Positions 1-7,749 are shown, counted from the stretch's first letter. The stretch is DNA of 15,470 bases from an uncultured Oscillospiraceae bacterium (GCA_934454435.1 CAKSGA010000054.1:1-15470), one strand, 5' to 3'. Numbers and translations: made by a program. Notes: a model not told the origin generated them from the letters alone.

Positions 1-1
1 G

Positions 2-118
2 TTCCAGAGAATGATCTGCGTTAATATTGGGACTGTTTCACTGATTCCTCTGGTGCTGTATCTTGGATTGCTGAACATTGCTGTTACCTCCTGTGTGGCT
101 CTGTTATGCGGTTTGTGA
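2..118 (+). CDS. C-terminal end of an unidentified membrane protein (partial)
   Basis: An open frame enters from the left window edge and ends with TGA at 116-118, giving 38 residues. The peptide is strongly hydrophobic (for example LIPLVLYLGLLNIAV and VALLCGL), as expected for the last membrane segment or segments of an integral membrane protein. It ends only 11 bases before a stem-loop that could act as its terminator. No family motif is visible in so short a piece, so no function is proposed. It is the only non-mobile gene on the plus strand, and its neighbour to the right is IS debris. Confidence 0.45.
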   Translation, partial: FQRMICVNIGTVSLIPLVLYLGLLNIAVTSCVALLCGL

Positions 119-129
119 GCAAAACAAAA

Positions 130-166
130 GCCCCGTCACCGTGAATTTATATCACGGCAACGGGGC
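130..166. terminator. Strong stem-loop, probable (bidirectional) terminator
   Basis: GCCCCGT (130-136) pairs with ACGGGGC (160-166), and CCGTGA (139-144) pairs with TCACGG (152-157), separated by a CA/CA internal loop and closed by a 7-base loop. On the plus strand it is followed by the T-rich stretch 170-179. On the minus strand it is followed by CTTTTGTTTTG (120-130). It directly follows the stop of the plus-strand partial gene, which it most likely terminates. Confidence 0.65.
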
Positions 167-181
167 AGTGTTCTGTTGTGA

Positions 182-385
182 AAATCAGGTGCAGGATAAA
201 CCGAAATAAACTACTTCTTCAGCCGGAAATCCGTGCTGAAGAGTGAGCTCATTTATCACCATTCATACAGTTGCGAGGACAAATTGTTCTCCGACATTGT
301 GGATTACGTTCTGCTTTGGTATAATTCCGTCAGACCTCATTCTTTCAACAATGGTCTTACCCCTTGGCAGAAACGCTTAGCTTGA
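182..385 (+). pseudogene. IS3-family transposase OrfB, 3' (C-terminal) fragment
   Basis: The frame ending in TGA at 383-385 encodes the hallmark C-terminus of an IS3-family DDE transposase: FFSR, then LKSELIYHHSY, and WYNSVRPHSFNNGLTP before the stop. YNxxRPHxxLxxxTP is diagnostic of these integrase-core proteins. The 48 codons from about 239 on read cleanly. The stretch near 182-240 is damaged: it shows SGAG, an in-frame TAA at 197-199, an apparent deletion of part of the usual PYDNAPM segment, and nine extra bases between FFSR and LKSEL. The catalytic Glu region (TEINYFF) is still discernible. There is no N-terminal part to the left. The piece begins almost exactly where the OrfB at the right window end breaks off (see 14900-15469). 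Confidence 0.85.
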
Positions 386-386
386 T

Positions 387-407
387 CTTTTGGGGGAAGG
401 TGTTACA
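387..407 (+). repeat. Putative right terminal inverted repeat of the IS3-family element
   Basis: Directly after the OrfB stop the sequence runs TTTTGGGGGAAGG and then TGTTACA (401-407). Read on the minus strand the element begins TGTAACACCTTCCCCC. IS3-family ends typically start 5'-TG and end CA-3' and lie a few bases beyond the OrfB stop. A coding frame on the opposite strand is cut exactly here, which supports 407 as the IS boundary. The matching left end is outside the window, so the repeat could not be confirmed. Confidence 0.55.
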
Positions 408-435
408 ATTTTGCTTGACGAGAACACTTTTTCAT
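408..435 (-). pseudogene. Orphan 5' end of a gene interrupted by the IS end
   Basis: On the minus strand a strong RBS (GAAGGAGG) sits just before ATG at 433-435, downstream of a perfect promoter. The frame reads MKKCSRQAK and then immediately enters the putative IS terminal sequence and stops (TAA). So promoter, RBS and about nine codons survive, and the body of the gene is missing from this side. The most economical reading is IS insertion into codon ~10. The peptide is too short to identify. A genuine ten-residue leader peptide is the alternative. Confidence 0.5.
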
Positions 436-472
436 ATATCCTCCTTCATTTTCATAATGCTGAGTATAATCC

Positions 473-501
473 ATTATAATCCATCTGTGGCAAATTGTCA
501 A
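473..501 (-). promoter_or_regulatory. Perfect-consensus sigma-A-type promoter
   Basis: On the minus strand TTGACA (496-501), a 17-bp spacer and TATAAT (473-478) give the exact consensus. An AGGAGG RBS and ATG follow about 40 bases downstream. It points left, away from the pullulanase gene, and now reads only into the truncated gene and antisense to the IS fragment. Confidence 0.75.
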
Positions 502-513
502 TACCGGATAACG

Positions 514-538
514 AAAAGGGGCGGCATTTCACCGTCCC
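514..538 (-). terminator. Probable terminator of the malE-to-pulA operon
   Basis: On the minus strand, 11 bases after the pullulanase stop, GGGACGG and CCGCCCC form a 7-bp stem with one A/C mismatch and a 7-base loop. It is followed by TTTTCGTT (complement of 510-517). It is short but well placed between the last gene of the operon and the next promoter. Confidence 0.5.
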
Positions 539-548
539 TGTCGATTTC

Positions 549-2453
549 CTAATTCAATCCTGCCAGAATGATACTATGCGGCTTCACGCCCAAAGCGCCC
601 TCCGTCCGGTAAAGCGGCTGAGCGTCCGCCTTTTTGCCATCTGCGTAAATATCCGTAGAGCACCCCGGGTCGTATTCAAGCACGGTTTCTCCGGGATTCA
701 CCACCAGGATCAACCCATCGCCGTAGTGCACCGCCAGCGCACCGCCGCCGAGATCTTCGTATTTCAATTGACTGCGGATATCCTCCGCCGTACGCAGCCG
801 GAATTCCGGGAAGCGCTTCCGTATTGCGATAAGCCCCCGGTAGTATTCCATCACGCTGCGGTGGATGGTCACATCGTTCCACTTAATGCTGTTCACGCTG
901 TCCGGCGAATTGTAGCTGTCGTGAACGAATCCGCCGTCGGGCGCCGTTTTGCTGCGCAGTATTTCCTGCCCTGCCTGCATGAACGGTATTCCCTCCGACA
1001 GGAACACCAGAGCCGCCGCCATCTTATCCACCGATATCTGCTCCTCCACGGAAGCCGCCGGCATGGAAATCCGAAGCTTGTCAAAGAGAGTGAGATTATC
1101 GTGCGCCTCAACGTAGTTCACCGCCTGCTGCGGAGTATCCGTCCAGCAATCCGACTGTTCTCTCCGCACATCACTGCGGTAGATTCCGCCGGATATTACG
1201 GACTTCATCAGCTCCGACAGCTCCGCAGCGTTCCCGTTGACGTAACCGCAGTCCTCGTCCGCAAATACGGAGCCCTTGACCCAATCGCGGAAATCATCGG
1301 AAAACATTGCGAACTGCGGCAGCATTACCGCATTCTTCTTCATCGCACGCAGCCTCTCCGGCAGCGGACTTGCGCCGCCTGTCCAGCCCTCGCCGTAAAG
1401 TATGATGGATGGATTTATCCTGCGCAGCTTCTCCGCCGCAGTATTCAGCGTCCGGATATCCAGCAGACCCATCAAATCGAACCGGAATCCGTCCAGCTTG
1501 TATTCCTCCGCCAGGTAGCACAGGCTGTCCACGATAAAACGGCTCGCCATAGTGCGCTCGCTGGCAAATTCGTTGCCGCATGCGGAGCCGTCGGAAAGGC
1601 TGCCGTCCTTTTTGTGCCGATAGTAGTATTCCGGAAAAGTCTTTGTAAACGGGGAATCTGCGGTGCTGTAGGTGTGGTTGTACACCACGTCCATTATCAC
1701 GCCTATTCCCTTCCGGTGCGCCGCATGGATAAGATCCTTGAACTGCCTTACCCTGGCGGTGCCGTTATTGGGGTCCGTTGTGTAGCTTCCCTCGGGAATG
1801 TTGTAGTTGAGCGGGTCGTATCCCCAGTTGAACCCTGCCTCGGGGTCGTTCTCGTCAACCGTCTGGAAGTCGAAAACCGGCAGCAGATGAATGTGCGTCA
1901 CTCCCAGCGCCGCAATGTAGTCAAGCCCCACTGTGTCGCTGAATCCGTTCGTCACGCCGTTCTCACAGAATGCGCCGAACTTGCCTCTCAGCCGGAAGTT
2001 GCCGCTCTCGTCGGAGGAGAAATCCCGGACATGCAGCTCGTATATCACCGCATCCGTGTAGCTTTCCAGCTTAACAGGACGGTCGCCGTCCCATCCGTCC
2101 GGGTCGGTGTGCGAGAGATCGACTACCATTCCGCGAACTCCGTTAGCACCGGCGGAACGTGCGTAAATATCTATAGTTTCCCGGGAAGTGCCGCCGATGG
2201 TGAATTCGTAGGTGTAGTACACTCCGTGTAAGTCGCCGGGCACGGCGACCTCCCAAACGCCGCCGTCCCTGCTCATTTCCAGAATAGAATGCGGCGTATT
2301 TTCCTTTGCGCTGAGATACAGCTTCAGCACGGCTCTCTCCGCCATGGGGCTCCACACTCTGAACGTAGTCTGCGCCTGGGAATAGAGCGCACCAAGCTCG
2401 CCGTCGTATGCATATTCCCTGTCGATCAGGTCGAGATCAGGCATTATATCCAT
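549..2453 (-). CDS. pulA: Type I pullulanase (GH13 debranching enzyme), cytoplasmic
   Basis: The enzyme hydrolyses alpha-1,6 branch points in pullulan and branched maltodextrins. An N-terminal CBM48-like beta domain (about residues 20-115, FRVWSPMAERAVLKLY) precedes a GH13 barrel. The type I pullulanase signature is present as FNWGYDP (208-214). GH13 motifs are DVVYNH (255-260), GFRFD with nucleophile D326, YGEGW with acid/base E355, and EAHDN with D452. There is no signal peptide, so the 634-residue protein should be cytosolic and act on imported oligosaccharides. The start at 2453 is chosen because GGAGGTAATC lies directly upstream; the longer frame to 2564 runs through the amylase gene. 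It begins 14 bases after the amylase stop and is the last gene of the operon. Confidence 0.92.
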   Translation of the reverse strand: MDIMPDLDLIDREYAYDGELGALYSQAQTTFRVWSPMAERAVLKLYLSAKENTPHSILEMSRDGGVWEVAVPGDLHGVYYTYEFTIGGTSRETIDIYARSAGANGVRGMVVDLSHTDPDGWDGDRPVKLESYTDAVIYELHVRDFSSDESGNFRLRGKFGAFCENGVTNGFSDTVGLDYIAALGVTHIHLLPVFDFQTVDENDPEAGFNWGYDPLNYNIPEGSYTTDPNNGTARVRQFKDLIHAAHRKGIGVIMDVVYNHTYSTADSPFTKTFPEYYYRHKKDGSLSDGSACGNEFASERTMASRFIVDSLCYLAEEYKLDGFRFDLMGLLDIRTLNTAAEKLRRINPSIILYGEGWTGGASPLPERLRAMKKNAVMLPQFAMFSDDFRDWVKGSVFADEDCGYVNGNAAELSELMKSVISGGIYRSDVRREQSDCWTDTPQQAVNYVEAHDNLTLFDKLRISMPAASVEEQISVDKMAAALVFLSEGIPFMQAGQEILRSKTAPDGGFVHDSYNSPDSVNSIKWNDVTIHRSVMEYYRGLIAIRKRFPEFRLRTAEDIRSQLKYEDLGGGALAVHYGDGLILVVNPGETVLEYDPGCSTDIYADGKKADAQPLYRTEGALGVKPHSIILAGLN

Positions 2454-2467
2454 GATTACCTCCGTAG

Positions 2468-4126
2468 TTATTTTTCGGTGAGGAACGCAATGCTGTACGC
2501 CGGCATGGTAAGTCCGCCTTCCAGCAGGACCTCCTCCGTGGAATCCACTGTCAGATATCCGCAAATCTGCATGCCGGAAAGCCCGTCAAGTTCTGTGACC
2601 TCCCTGCTTTCGCCGGAGTAGTTGTAGACTATCACGATACTGTCGCCGTCCCATGTGCGGCGCACCGCTGCGATATCCTGCCCGGGCACCGTAAGCACTT
2701 CAGTTGTCCCCCTTGCAATGCAGGGATTTTCGTTGCGTATCCTGAGCGCACGCTTGTAGTAATTCAGTATGGAATTCTCGTCCGCAAGCTGCGTCTGAAC
2801 GTCTGCGAAACGGTTTTCCTGCCGTTCCATATTCGGCGGACCGTAAGTTAGTCCCGTACCCTCGCTGTCCCATATCATCGGAGCGCGCTTGTTCTCATCG
2901 CGTCCGCTTCCGGAAAGCCCTATCTCGTCGCCGTAATACACGAACGGCGAACCGGACATGGTGAGCAGCAGTCCTGCCGCCGCCTTTATTTTGGTTTCAT
3001 CATATCCGAATATACCAGCGCTGCGGTTTGTGTCGTGATTTCCGATAAACGGTGCGTCTATCGCAGTATCGCTGTAAGAAGCCAGCTTCTGTTCTATGGT
3101 CGTCATTGCCTGCGCAAAGGACTTCACCGAATTGTCCGCACCGGACATATTGATCGTCTTTGCGATTTTTCCATCTTCCTGCGCCATGGTGAACCCGAAC
3201 ACGCTGTCGATACCGGAGCTGTAGTATTTCGTATAGGTCGTGAAACTCTCCCATACCTCGCCGACGACGTAGCATTCCGGGTCAGCCGCCTTGCAGTGCT
3301 TCATGAACCACTCCAGCACCTCGATGTTCTTGTCGGGATTGCCGCTGAAATACTCCTTCACAGCGTCCAGCCGGAATCCGCCTGCGCCCTTGTCCAGCCA
3401 GAAGTCCGCAATTTTCTCAAATTCGCTGCGCACCGCCGGGTTATCCAGATTCAGCTCAGGCATATGCTCGGAGAACACCGCCTGATACCAGTGCGAGCCG
3501 GTCTGATACCAGGAGTTTGTACCGACAGGCTTCTCGTCCGCAAAATAGTAGTAGTCGATGTACGGATCGTGCACCGGGCAGACATTGTCGTTAAGGCAGG
3601 GTTCGTCCTCTGCCGCACCGCAGGGGTCGCTGCGCAGGCTCTCGGAAGCGTGCCTGAACCACTCATGCTCGTTGGAGCTGTGGTTCATCACCAGGTCTAT
3701 CAGCAGCTTAATGCCACGCTTTTTACACTCTGCGGCAAGCTCCTCGAAATCCTCCATCGTGCCGTACTGCCTGTCGATGGCGTAATAGTCCATTACGCTG
3801 TACTTGTGGTAGGAATCCGACGGCATTATCGGCGAAAGCCAGATACCGTTGAATCCCATATCCTGAATGTAGTCCAGCCGGGAGGTCACTCCGGCAAGGT
3901 CGCCGATTCCATCTCCGTTGCTGTCGCAGAAGGAATAAACGAACACCTGGTAGTAATTGCGGTAGTTGTCGTCGATTATATTCAGCTCATGGTCATATTG
4001 ATACGCCGGAGCCTGCGGCTGTGAGCTTTCTGACATAGTTTCCTCCGGGGTACCGCACCCAGATAAAAGAATAGCCGCCGCCGTAACAGCGGCTGCGGCT
4101 GAAATAGAAAATGGTGTTTTTTTCAT
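2468..4126 (-). CDS. Extracellular GH13 alpha-amylase-family lipoprotein
   Basis: A glycoside hydrolase for starch or maltodextrin, anchored outside the cell. Residues 1-24 form a lipoprotein signal with lipobox LSGC (Cys24), followed by a Ser/Pro/Gln-rich linker. The barrel shows DLVMNHS (144-150), GFRLD with nucleophile D254, GEVWE with acid/base E290, and NHD with D365. FCDSNGDGIGDLAGV (66-80) and YYGDEIGLSG (397-406) are typical of GH13 alpha-amylase/oligosaccharidase members. The C-terminal 100 residues form the usual beta domain. The ATG overlaps the end of the regulator gene (ATGA), with GAGGAA as RBS. Whether it is an alpha-amylase, neopullulanase-like or maltogenic enzyme cannot be decided from the sequence. 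The mature protein is predicted to feed the adjacent ABC importer. Confidence 0.88.
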   Translation of the reverse strand: MKKTPFSISAAAAVTAAAILLSGCGTPEETMSESSQPQAPAYQYDHELNIIDDNYRNYYQVFVYSFCDSNGDGIGDLAGVTSRLDYIQDMGFNGIWLSPIMPSDSYHKYSVMDYYAIDRQYGTMEDFEELAAECKKRGIKLLIDLVMNHSSNEHEWFRHASESLRSDPCGAAEDEPCLNDNVCPVHDPYIDYYYFADEKPVGTNSWYQTGSHWYQAVFSEHMPELNLDNPAVRSEFEKIADFWLDKGAGGFRLDAVKEYFSGNPDKNIEVLEWFMKHCKAADPECYVVGEVWESFTTYTKYYSSGIDSVFGFTMAQEDGKIAKTINMSGADNSVKSFAQAMTTIEQKLASYSDTAIDAPFIGNHDTNRSAGIFGYDETKIKAAAGLLLTMSGSPFVYYGDEIGLSGSGRDENKRAPMIWDSEGTGLTYGPPNMERQENRFADVQTQLADENSILNYYKRALRIRNENPCIARGTTEVLTVPGQDIAAVRRTWDGDSIVIVYNYSGESREVTELDGLSGMQICGYLTVDSTEEVLLEGGLTMPAYSIAFLTEK

Positions 4127-5154
4127 TGATCTTCCTCGGGCAAAGTTCTCATGGTGATAAGTTTCACGGATTCTCTCTCAATAAGTTCCGGACGAAGCCG
4201 AACCGCTTCTATTGAGATACCGCTGTTCATCTGCTGAATCATCAGAAACGCAGTCTTTCCGATATGTATGCGGTTCTGATACATCGTTGTAATACGAGGC
4301 TGTGAATAATCTGACGGGGGAAGGTTGTCGTAGCCCGTCACACTGATATCTCCGGGCACGATGTAGCCCGCCTTTGCAAGTTCCTGCACTGCCGTGCACG
4401 CTAACAGGTCGCTGACACAAACCACTGCAGTGACTCCAGTCTGAGCGATCTCGAGGATCCTCTTTCGTGTGCCTTTCGCAGAGAAATGTCCATATCTGAC
4501 CGCACCGTTATCCTCCTCAAGCCCGAGTTCTCTGAGTGCGCCGGAATACGCCTGGTAGCGTTCCTGAGTGACGACGCTGTCCTCCTCGCCCCCGAGGAAT
4601 CCGATCCTGTCATGACCTCTCGTCCAGAGATAGCGCACCAGCTGGCGTATTCCGCCTGCGTTATCGCAGCCGACGCGCGCCGCCAGCGGATAATCAACAT
4701 TATTGTCGAGTATCACCAGCGGGATATTCAGACTGCGCACATGCTCAATGAACACCGGGTGCGGCTTGAAGCCCAGGAAAACCGCTCCCTCGCAGTTTCC
4801 CCCGGACACGATCGGATAGTAGGTGCCGCTTTTCAGCTCAGTATCGCTTATTGCGGTGATGTTTACCCCGATACCGTACTCCGCAGCGGCGGCCTGCAAT
4901 CCGAGAATGATCTCATAGCCGAACTGATCCACCTTGTCGTAGTGGATACTTCCGTAGATAAAGACAACTATTGACTTCGTGTAGGAAGTGCGGTTGGTCT
5001 TTACCTGATATCCCATCTCGCTGGCGCAGCCGAGCACGCGCTCCCGGGTCTTTTCGCTGATGTCAGTCGCCCCGGAAAGCGCCTTGGAAACTGTGCTCTT
5101 TGCCATGCCGAGCCTGTCGGCGATATCCTGGATAGTCACGTTCTTAACAGCCAT
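4123..5154 (-). CDS. LacI-family transcriptional regulator with atypical hinge
   Basis: A 343-residue repressor-type protein. The N-terminal HTH reads VTIQDIADRLGMAKSTVSKALSG (6-28), followed by a periplasmic-binding-protein-like sensor domain (about 61-335) with VTGYDNLPPS near residue 280, a usual LacI-family core motif. The hinge after GY (48-49) is about four residues shorter than usual and lacks the canonical PNxxARxL. It lies inside the importer operon, with GGAGG before the start, 40 bases after the malG stop and a 4-bp ATGA overlap with the amylase gene, so it should be co-expressed with its likely targets. Its candidate operators are the TTTCGAAA palindromes in the malE leader (inference). 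The ligand is probably a maltodextrin or maltose. Confidence 0.9.
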   Translation of the reverse strand: MAVKNVTIQDIADRLGMAKSTVSKALSGATDISEKTRERVLGCASEMGYQVKTNRTSYTKSIVVFIYGSIHYDKVDQFGYEIILGLQAAAAEYGIGVNITAISDTELKSGTYYPIVSGGNCEGAVFLGFKPHPVFIEHVRSLNIPLVILDNNVDYPLAARVGCDNAGGIRQLVRYLWTRGHDRIGFLGGEEDSVVTQERYQAYSGALRELGLEEDNGAVRYGHFSAKGTRKRILEIAQTGVTAVVCVSDLLACTAVQELAKAGYIVPGDISVTGYDNLPPSDYSQPRITTMYQNRIHIGKTAFLMIQQMNSGISIEAVRLRPELIERESVKLITMRTLPEEDQ

Positions 5155-5194
5155 GAGATCCTCCTGGAACAGTGATTTTGCCGTATAAGGGTCA

Positions 5195-6070
5195 TCAGCC
5201 CTTTACTGCGCCGCCGGTAACGCCGCCGACATAGTACTTCTGCATAACGATGAACAGTGCGCCGATAGGAATGGAAACCAGCACTGCCGCCGCAGCGAAC
5301 TGCGTGTAGTATGTGCCGATGAATTCACGCTCCAGCATCTTGAACATGCCCAGCGCAACAGTGTAGCTGTCGTAGTTCGCGCCGCAGATCATGCTCGGGA
5401 AGATGTAGTCCACCCAGGGAGCCATGAACGTTGTGAGCACCGTGTATACGATGATAGGCTTTGAAAGCGGTATCGTGATGTGGAAGAACACCTGCGACCG
5501 CGTTGCACCGTCAAGGTATGCGGATTCGTCAAGGGATTTCGGGATCGTGTCGAAGAATCCCTTTGCGATATAGTAGGTAAGTCCGGAACCGCAGATGTAA
5601 ACCAGCGTCAGGCAAACCAGCGGATTCTCGGTAAGTCCAAGACCCTTGAGGATATAATAGATAGCGACCATGGACATGAATCCGGGGAACATTCCAAGAA
5701 TGAGCGCAATGTTCATCATAGGCTTGCGCATCTTGAACCTCAGGCGGCTGAGGGCGTAGGATACCGCAAGCACGATGAACGTTGAGCCTACGCAGGATAC
5801 TACCGCCACGATGAACGTGTTCACAAACCACTTGGTGAACTTGAACTGCTGATCCTCAAAGATGAGTCTCGTGAAGTTATCCAGTGTGAAGCCCTTTGGC
5901 CAGAAGTAGCTGGTATAGGAACCAGGCTCCGCACGGAACGATGTCAGGATTATCCACATAAGTGGGAGGATCCACATTATGCCAAGCACCAGCAGCACGA
6001 TCTGGATAACTACATTGATTGTGCGCTGCCGTCTGTGGTAGGAGTGTGACTGTGTTCTTATCTCTTTCAT
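5195..6070 (-). CDS. malG: Maltodextrin ABC transporter permease, MalG type
   Basis: Inner-membrane subunit of a carbohydrate uptake-1 ABC importer. The 291 residues contain six hydrophobic segments. The first (about 18-43, VVIQIVLLVLGIMWILPLMW) is followed by TSFRAEPG, typical of MalG. The EAA loop that contacts the ATPase is ESAYLDGAT...FFHITIPLSKP (182-205). The start codon overlaps the stop of the upstream permease gene by one base (TAATG), with GAGGAGG upstream, indicating translational coupling. The substrate assignment rests on the neighbouring maltodextrin enzymes; family membership is clear. Confidence 0.9.
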   Translation of the reverse strand: MKEIRTQSHSYHRRQRTINVVIQIVLLVLGIMWILPLMWIILTSFRAEPGSYTSYFWPKGFTLDNFTRLIFEDQQFKFTKWFVNTFIVAVVSCVGSTFIVLAVSYALSRLRFKMRKPMMNIALILGMFPGFMSMVAIYYILKGLGLTENPLVCLTLVYICGSGLTYYIAKGFFDTIPKSLDESAYLDGATRSQVFFHITIPLSKPIIVYTVLTTFMAPWVDYIFPSMICGANYDSYTVALGMFKMLEREFIGTYYTQFAAAAVLVSIPIGALFIVMQKYYVGGVTGGAVKG

Positions 6071-7566
6071 TACTGGAACGCCTCCTCATTCTTATAGGAT
6101 GCGGATCTGCGGAAGGTTATCAGCGAAAGCAGCGAGCAGATGATGAACACCAGAATGCCTATTGTCGCAGCGTAGCTGTAATCTCTCGAGTTGACCGTCA
6201 GCTTATACAGCCAGGTAACGAGCAGATCGGTCTTTCCTGCCTGGTAGTAATCCAGTGTTGCCGGAGTACCGCCGGTGAGGAAGTAGATAACGTTGAAGTT
6301 GTTGATGTTGCCGACAAGCTGTGTAATAAGGTAAGGCGTGGTGACGAACAGCACATACGGCATTGTGATCTTGGTAAACATGATGAAGGGGGAAGCACCG
6401 TCGATCCTTGCCGCCTCGTACAGATCCTCAGGGATATTCATGAGGATACCAGAAACGATAAGCATCGTATAAGGGATACCTATCCACAGGTCAACAAATA
6501 TGACAGTCACCCTCGCCCACATCGGATCGGTGAAGAACGGAAGCGGAGATGTGATCCAGCCCAGTTCCTGAAGAAGTACGTTCACGGGACCAGCCTCAGC
6601 AAACACATTCTTCATTACCAGCAGTGAAACGAACTGCGGCACTGCGATAGCGAGCACGAAAAGCGTTCTGTAGAATGCCTTGAACTTGATGCCCTTCTTG
6701 TTGATGAGCATAGCAAGGATAATTCCGAGGAAGTAGTTCAGGAATGTCGCAAGGACTGCCCATATCAGCGTCCAGCCGAGAACCGGCCAGAAAGTGTTGC
6801 CGATAGTGGAATCGCTCCCCAGGATCACCTTGAAGTTATCGAAACCCACCCAGGTGAACAGGTTTGCCGGCACCTGGTGATCCTTGTCGTAGTTGGTGAA
6901 CGCCAGCGAGATCATGTAAACCAGCGGAACTATCGTGAATACCACGACGCCGGCCACAGGAATGAACAGCAGCGTCTTGTGGAACTGCTCGTCCAGCAGC
7001 GACTTAATGTCGTCCACGAATCCCGGGAGCTTCTTACCGGATTTTCTGATCTGCTGTGCGCTGTACGCAGACTTTATGTTCTGCGCCCACAGGAATATGA
7101 ATGTCAAGGTTATGAACAGTGCAAAAATTCCGTAAAGGAGAATGAGCATTGAGTTGTCGCCGTTTTCACGCATTACATCAATGCCGAGTTCCTCGTCGAA
7201 GTACCAGCCTCTCTGCACCGTGCCGAGATTTCTCAGACCCGCAACAAAGCCGAATCCAGAGTCGATCATGAAGCCGATATATGCCACCTCTGCGGCAAGG
7301 AACATCAGCCCCTTGACTATCTGTCCACGGAAAAGACTTCCGGCACCCATTATGATGTACGAAAGCTTGGTGAGGGCGTCACCATGTGCGAAAGTGCTTC
7401 CCAGCCAGGCGAATCCCCTGCCGATTGCTTTTATGAAGCGCCAAACGGCACCGGGTAATCCGATCACGAACTGAGCGATACCCTTTCCGATGGCTGCAAA
7501 AAATCCTGCTATTCTAACAAGTATTTTCTTGTACCACGGAAGAACGTAAAAATCAAGACTTGTCAT
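6070..7566 (-). CDS. malF: Maltodextrin ABC transporter permease, MalF type, with N-terminal extension
   Basis: Inner-membrane partner of the MalG-type permease. The 498-residue protein has a long N-terminal part (about 1-190) with three likely membrane segments (about 70-108 and 140-160). The binding-protein-dependent transport core follows from about 195 (LLFIPVAGVVVFTIVPLVYM). The EAA loop is EDLYEAARIDGASPF...KITMP (380-403). The start is set at 7566 because AAGGAGGTAACTGCA precedes this ATG and the protein begins MTSLDFYVLPWYKK; the open frame continues to 7695 through the intergenic repeat but has no RBS there. Its length resembles enteric MalF (about 514) more than the roughly 290-residue permeases. 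No ATPase gene accompanies it. Confidence 0.9.
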   Translation of the reverse strand: MTSLDFYVLPWYKKILVRIAGFFAAIGKGIAQFVIGLPGAVWRFIKAIGRGFAWLGSTFAHGDALTKLSYIIMGAGSLFRGQIVKGLMFLAAEVAYIGFMIDSGFGFVAGLRNLGTVQRGWYFDEELGIDVMRENGDNSMLILLYGIFALFITLTFIFLWAQNIKSAYSAQQIRKSGKKLPGFVDDIKSLLDEQFHKTLLFIPVAGVVVFTIVPLVYMISLAFTNYDKDHQVPANLFTWVGFDNFKVILGSDSTIGNTFWPVLGWTLIWAVLATFLNYFLGIILAMLINKKGIKFKAFYRTLFVLAIAVPQFVSLLVMKNVFAEAGPVNVLLQELGWITSPLPFFTDPMWARVTVIFVDLWIGIPYTMLIVSGILMNIPEDLYEAARIDGASPFIMFTKITMPYVLFVTTPYLITQLVGNINNFNVIYFLTGGTPATLDYYQAGKTDLLVTWLYKLTVNSRDYSYAATIGILVFIICSLLSLITFRRSASYKNEEAFQ

Positions 7567-7594
7567 TGCAGTTACCTCCTTGAGTAGTATTGAC

Positions 7595-7711
7595 GCTTTG
7601 TGCAGTTTCAATGCAGCCTGTAGGAGGAGTTCACTCAGCACACCGGATTTCATTATACATCTGGTATCGATCTGTGTCAAGTGCTCAGGAAGCATTGAAA
7701 CTGCATAAAGC
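7595..7711. repeat. 20-bp inverted repeat pair enclosing a promoter (malE-malF intergenic)
   Basis: Left arm 7595-7614 (GCTTTG then TGCAGTTTCAATGC) and right arm 7692-7711 are inverted copies with one mismatch (G/A) in 20 bp. The inner 14 bp, TGCAGTTTCAATGC against GCATTGAAACTGCA, are identical. The 77-bp segment between the arms holds a perfect promoter directed at malF. In read-through mRNA from malE the arms could form a long hairpin. The layout also matches small invertible promoters or a short mobile element. No recombinase gene is in the window. Confidence 0.8.
7652..7680 (-). promoter_or_regulatory. Internal promoter for malF-malG and downstream genes
   Basis: On the minus strand TTGACA (7675-7680), a 17-bp spacer and TATAAT (7652-7657) match the consensus exactly. 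The predicted start near 7645 gives about an 80-base leader to malF. It lies entirely between the two inverted-repeat arms. Confidence 0.75.
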
Positions 7712-7723
7712 TAGTTCCACTTC

Positions 7724-7749
7724 TGTGGGCGGCGGTCAGACCGCCCACA
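7724..7749 (-). promoter_or_regulatory. Intercistronic hairpin after malE
   Basis: TGTGGGCGG (7724-7732) pairs perfectly with CCGCCCACA (7741-7749) around an 8-base loop, about 60 bases downstream of the malE stop on the minus strand. No U-run follows, so full termination is doubtful. It is more likely an mRNA-stabilising or attenuating hairpin. Such structures after binding-protein genes are known to keep the binding protein more abundant than the permeases. Confidence 0.65.

Noticed and set aside
495..2231. Long plus-strand open frame opposite the pullulanase gene
   Set aside because: Composition is Arg/His/Val-rich without any family motif, and it is antisense to a gene with a full set of catalytic motifs. 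It is a codon-bias shadow.
3035..4024. 329-codon plus-strand open frame opposite the amylase gene
   Set aside because: Same pattern of antisense codon-bias shadow, with no domain.
7567..7695. Longer N-terminus of MalF (start at 7695)
   Set aside because: The added residues are translated intergenic repeat and promoter sequence. The ATG at 7566 has a strong RBS.
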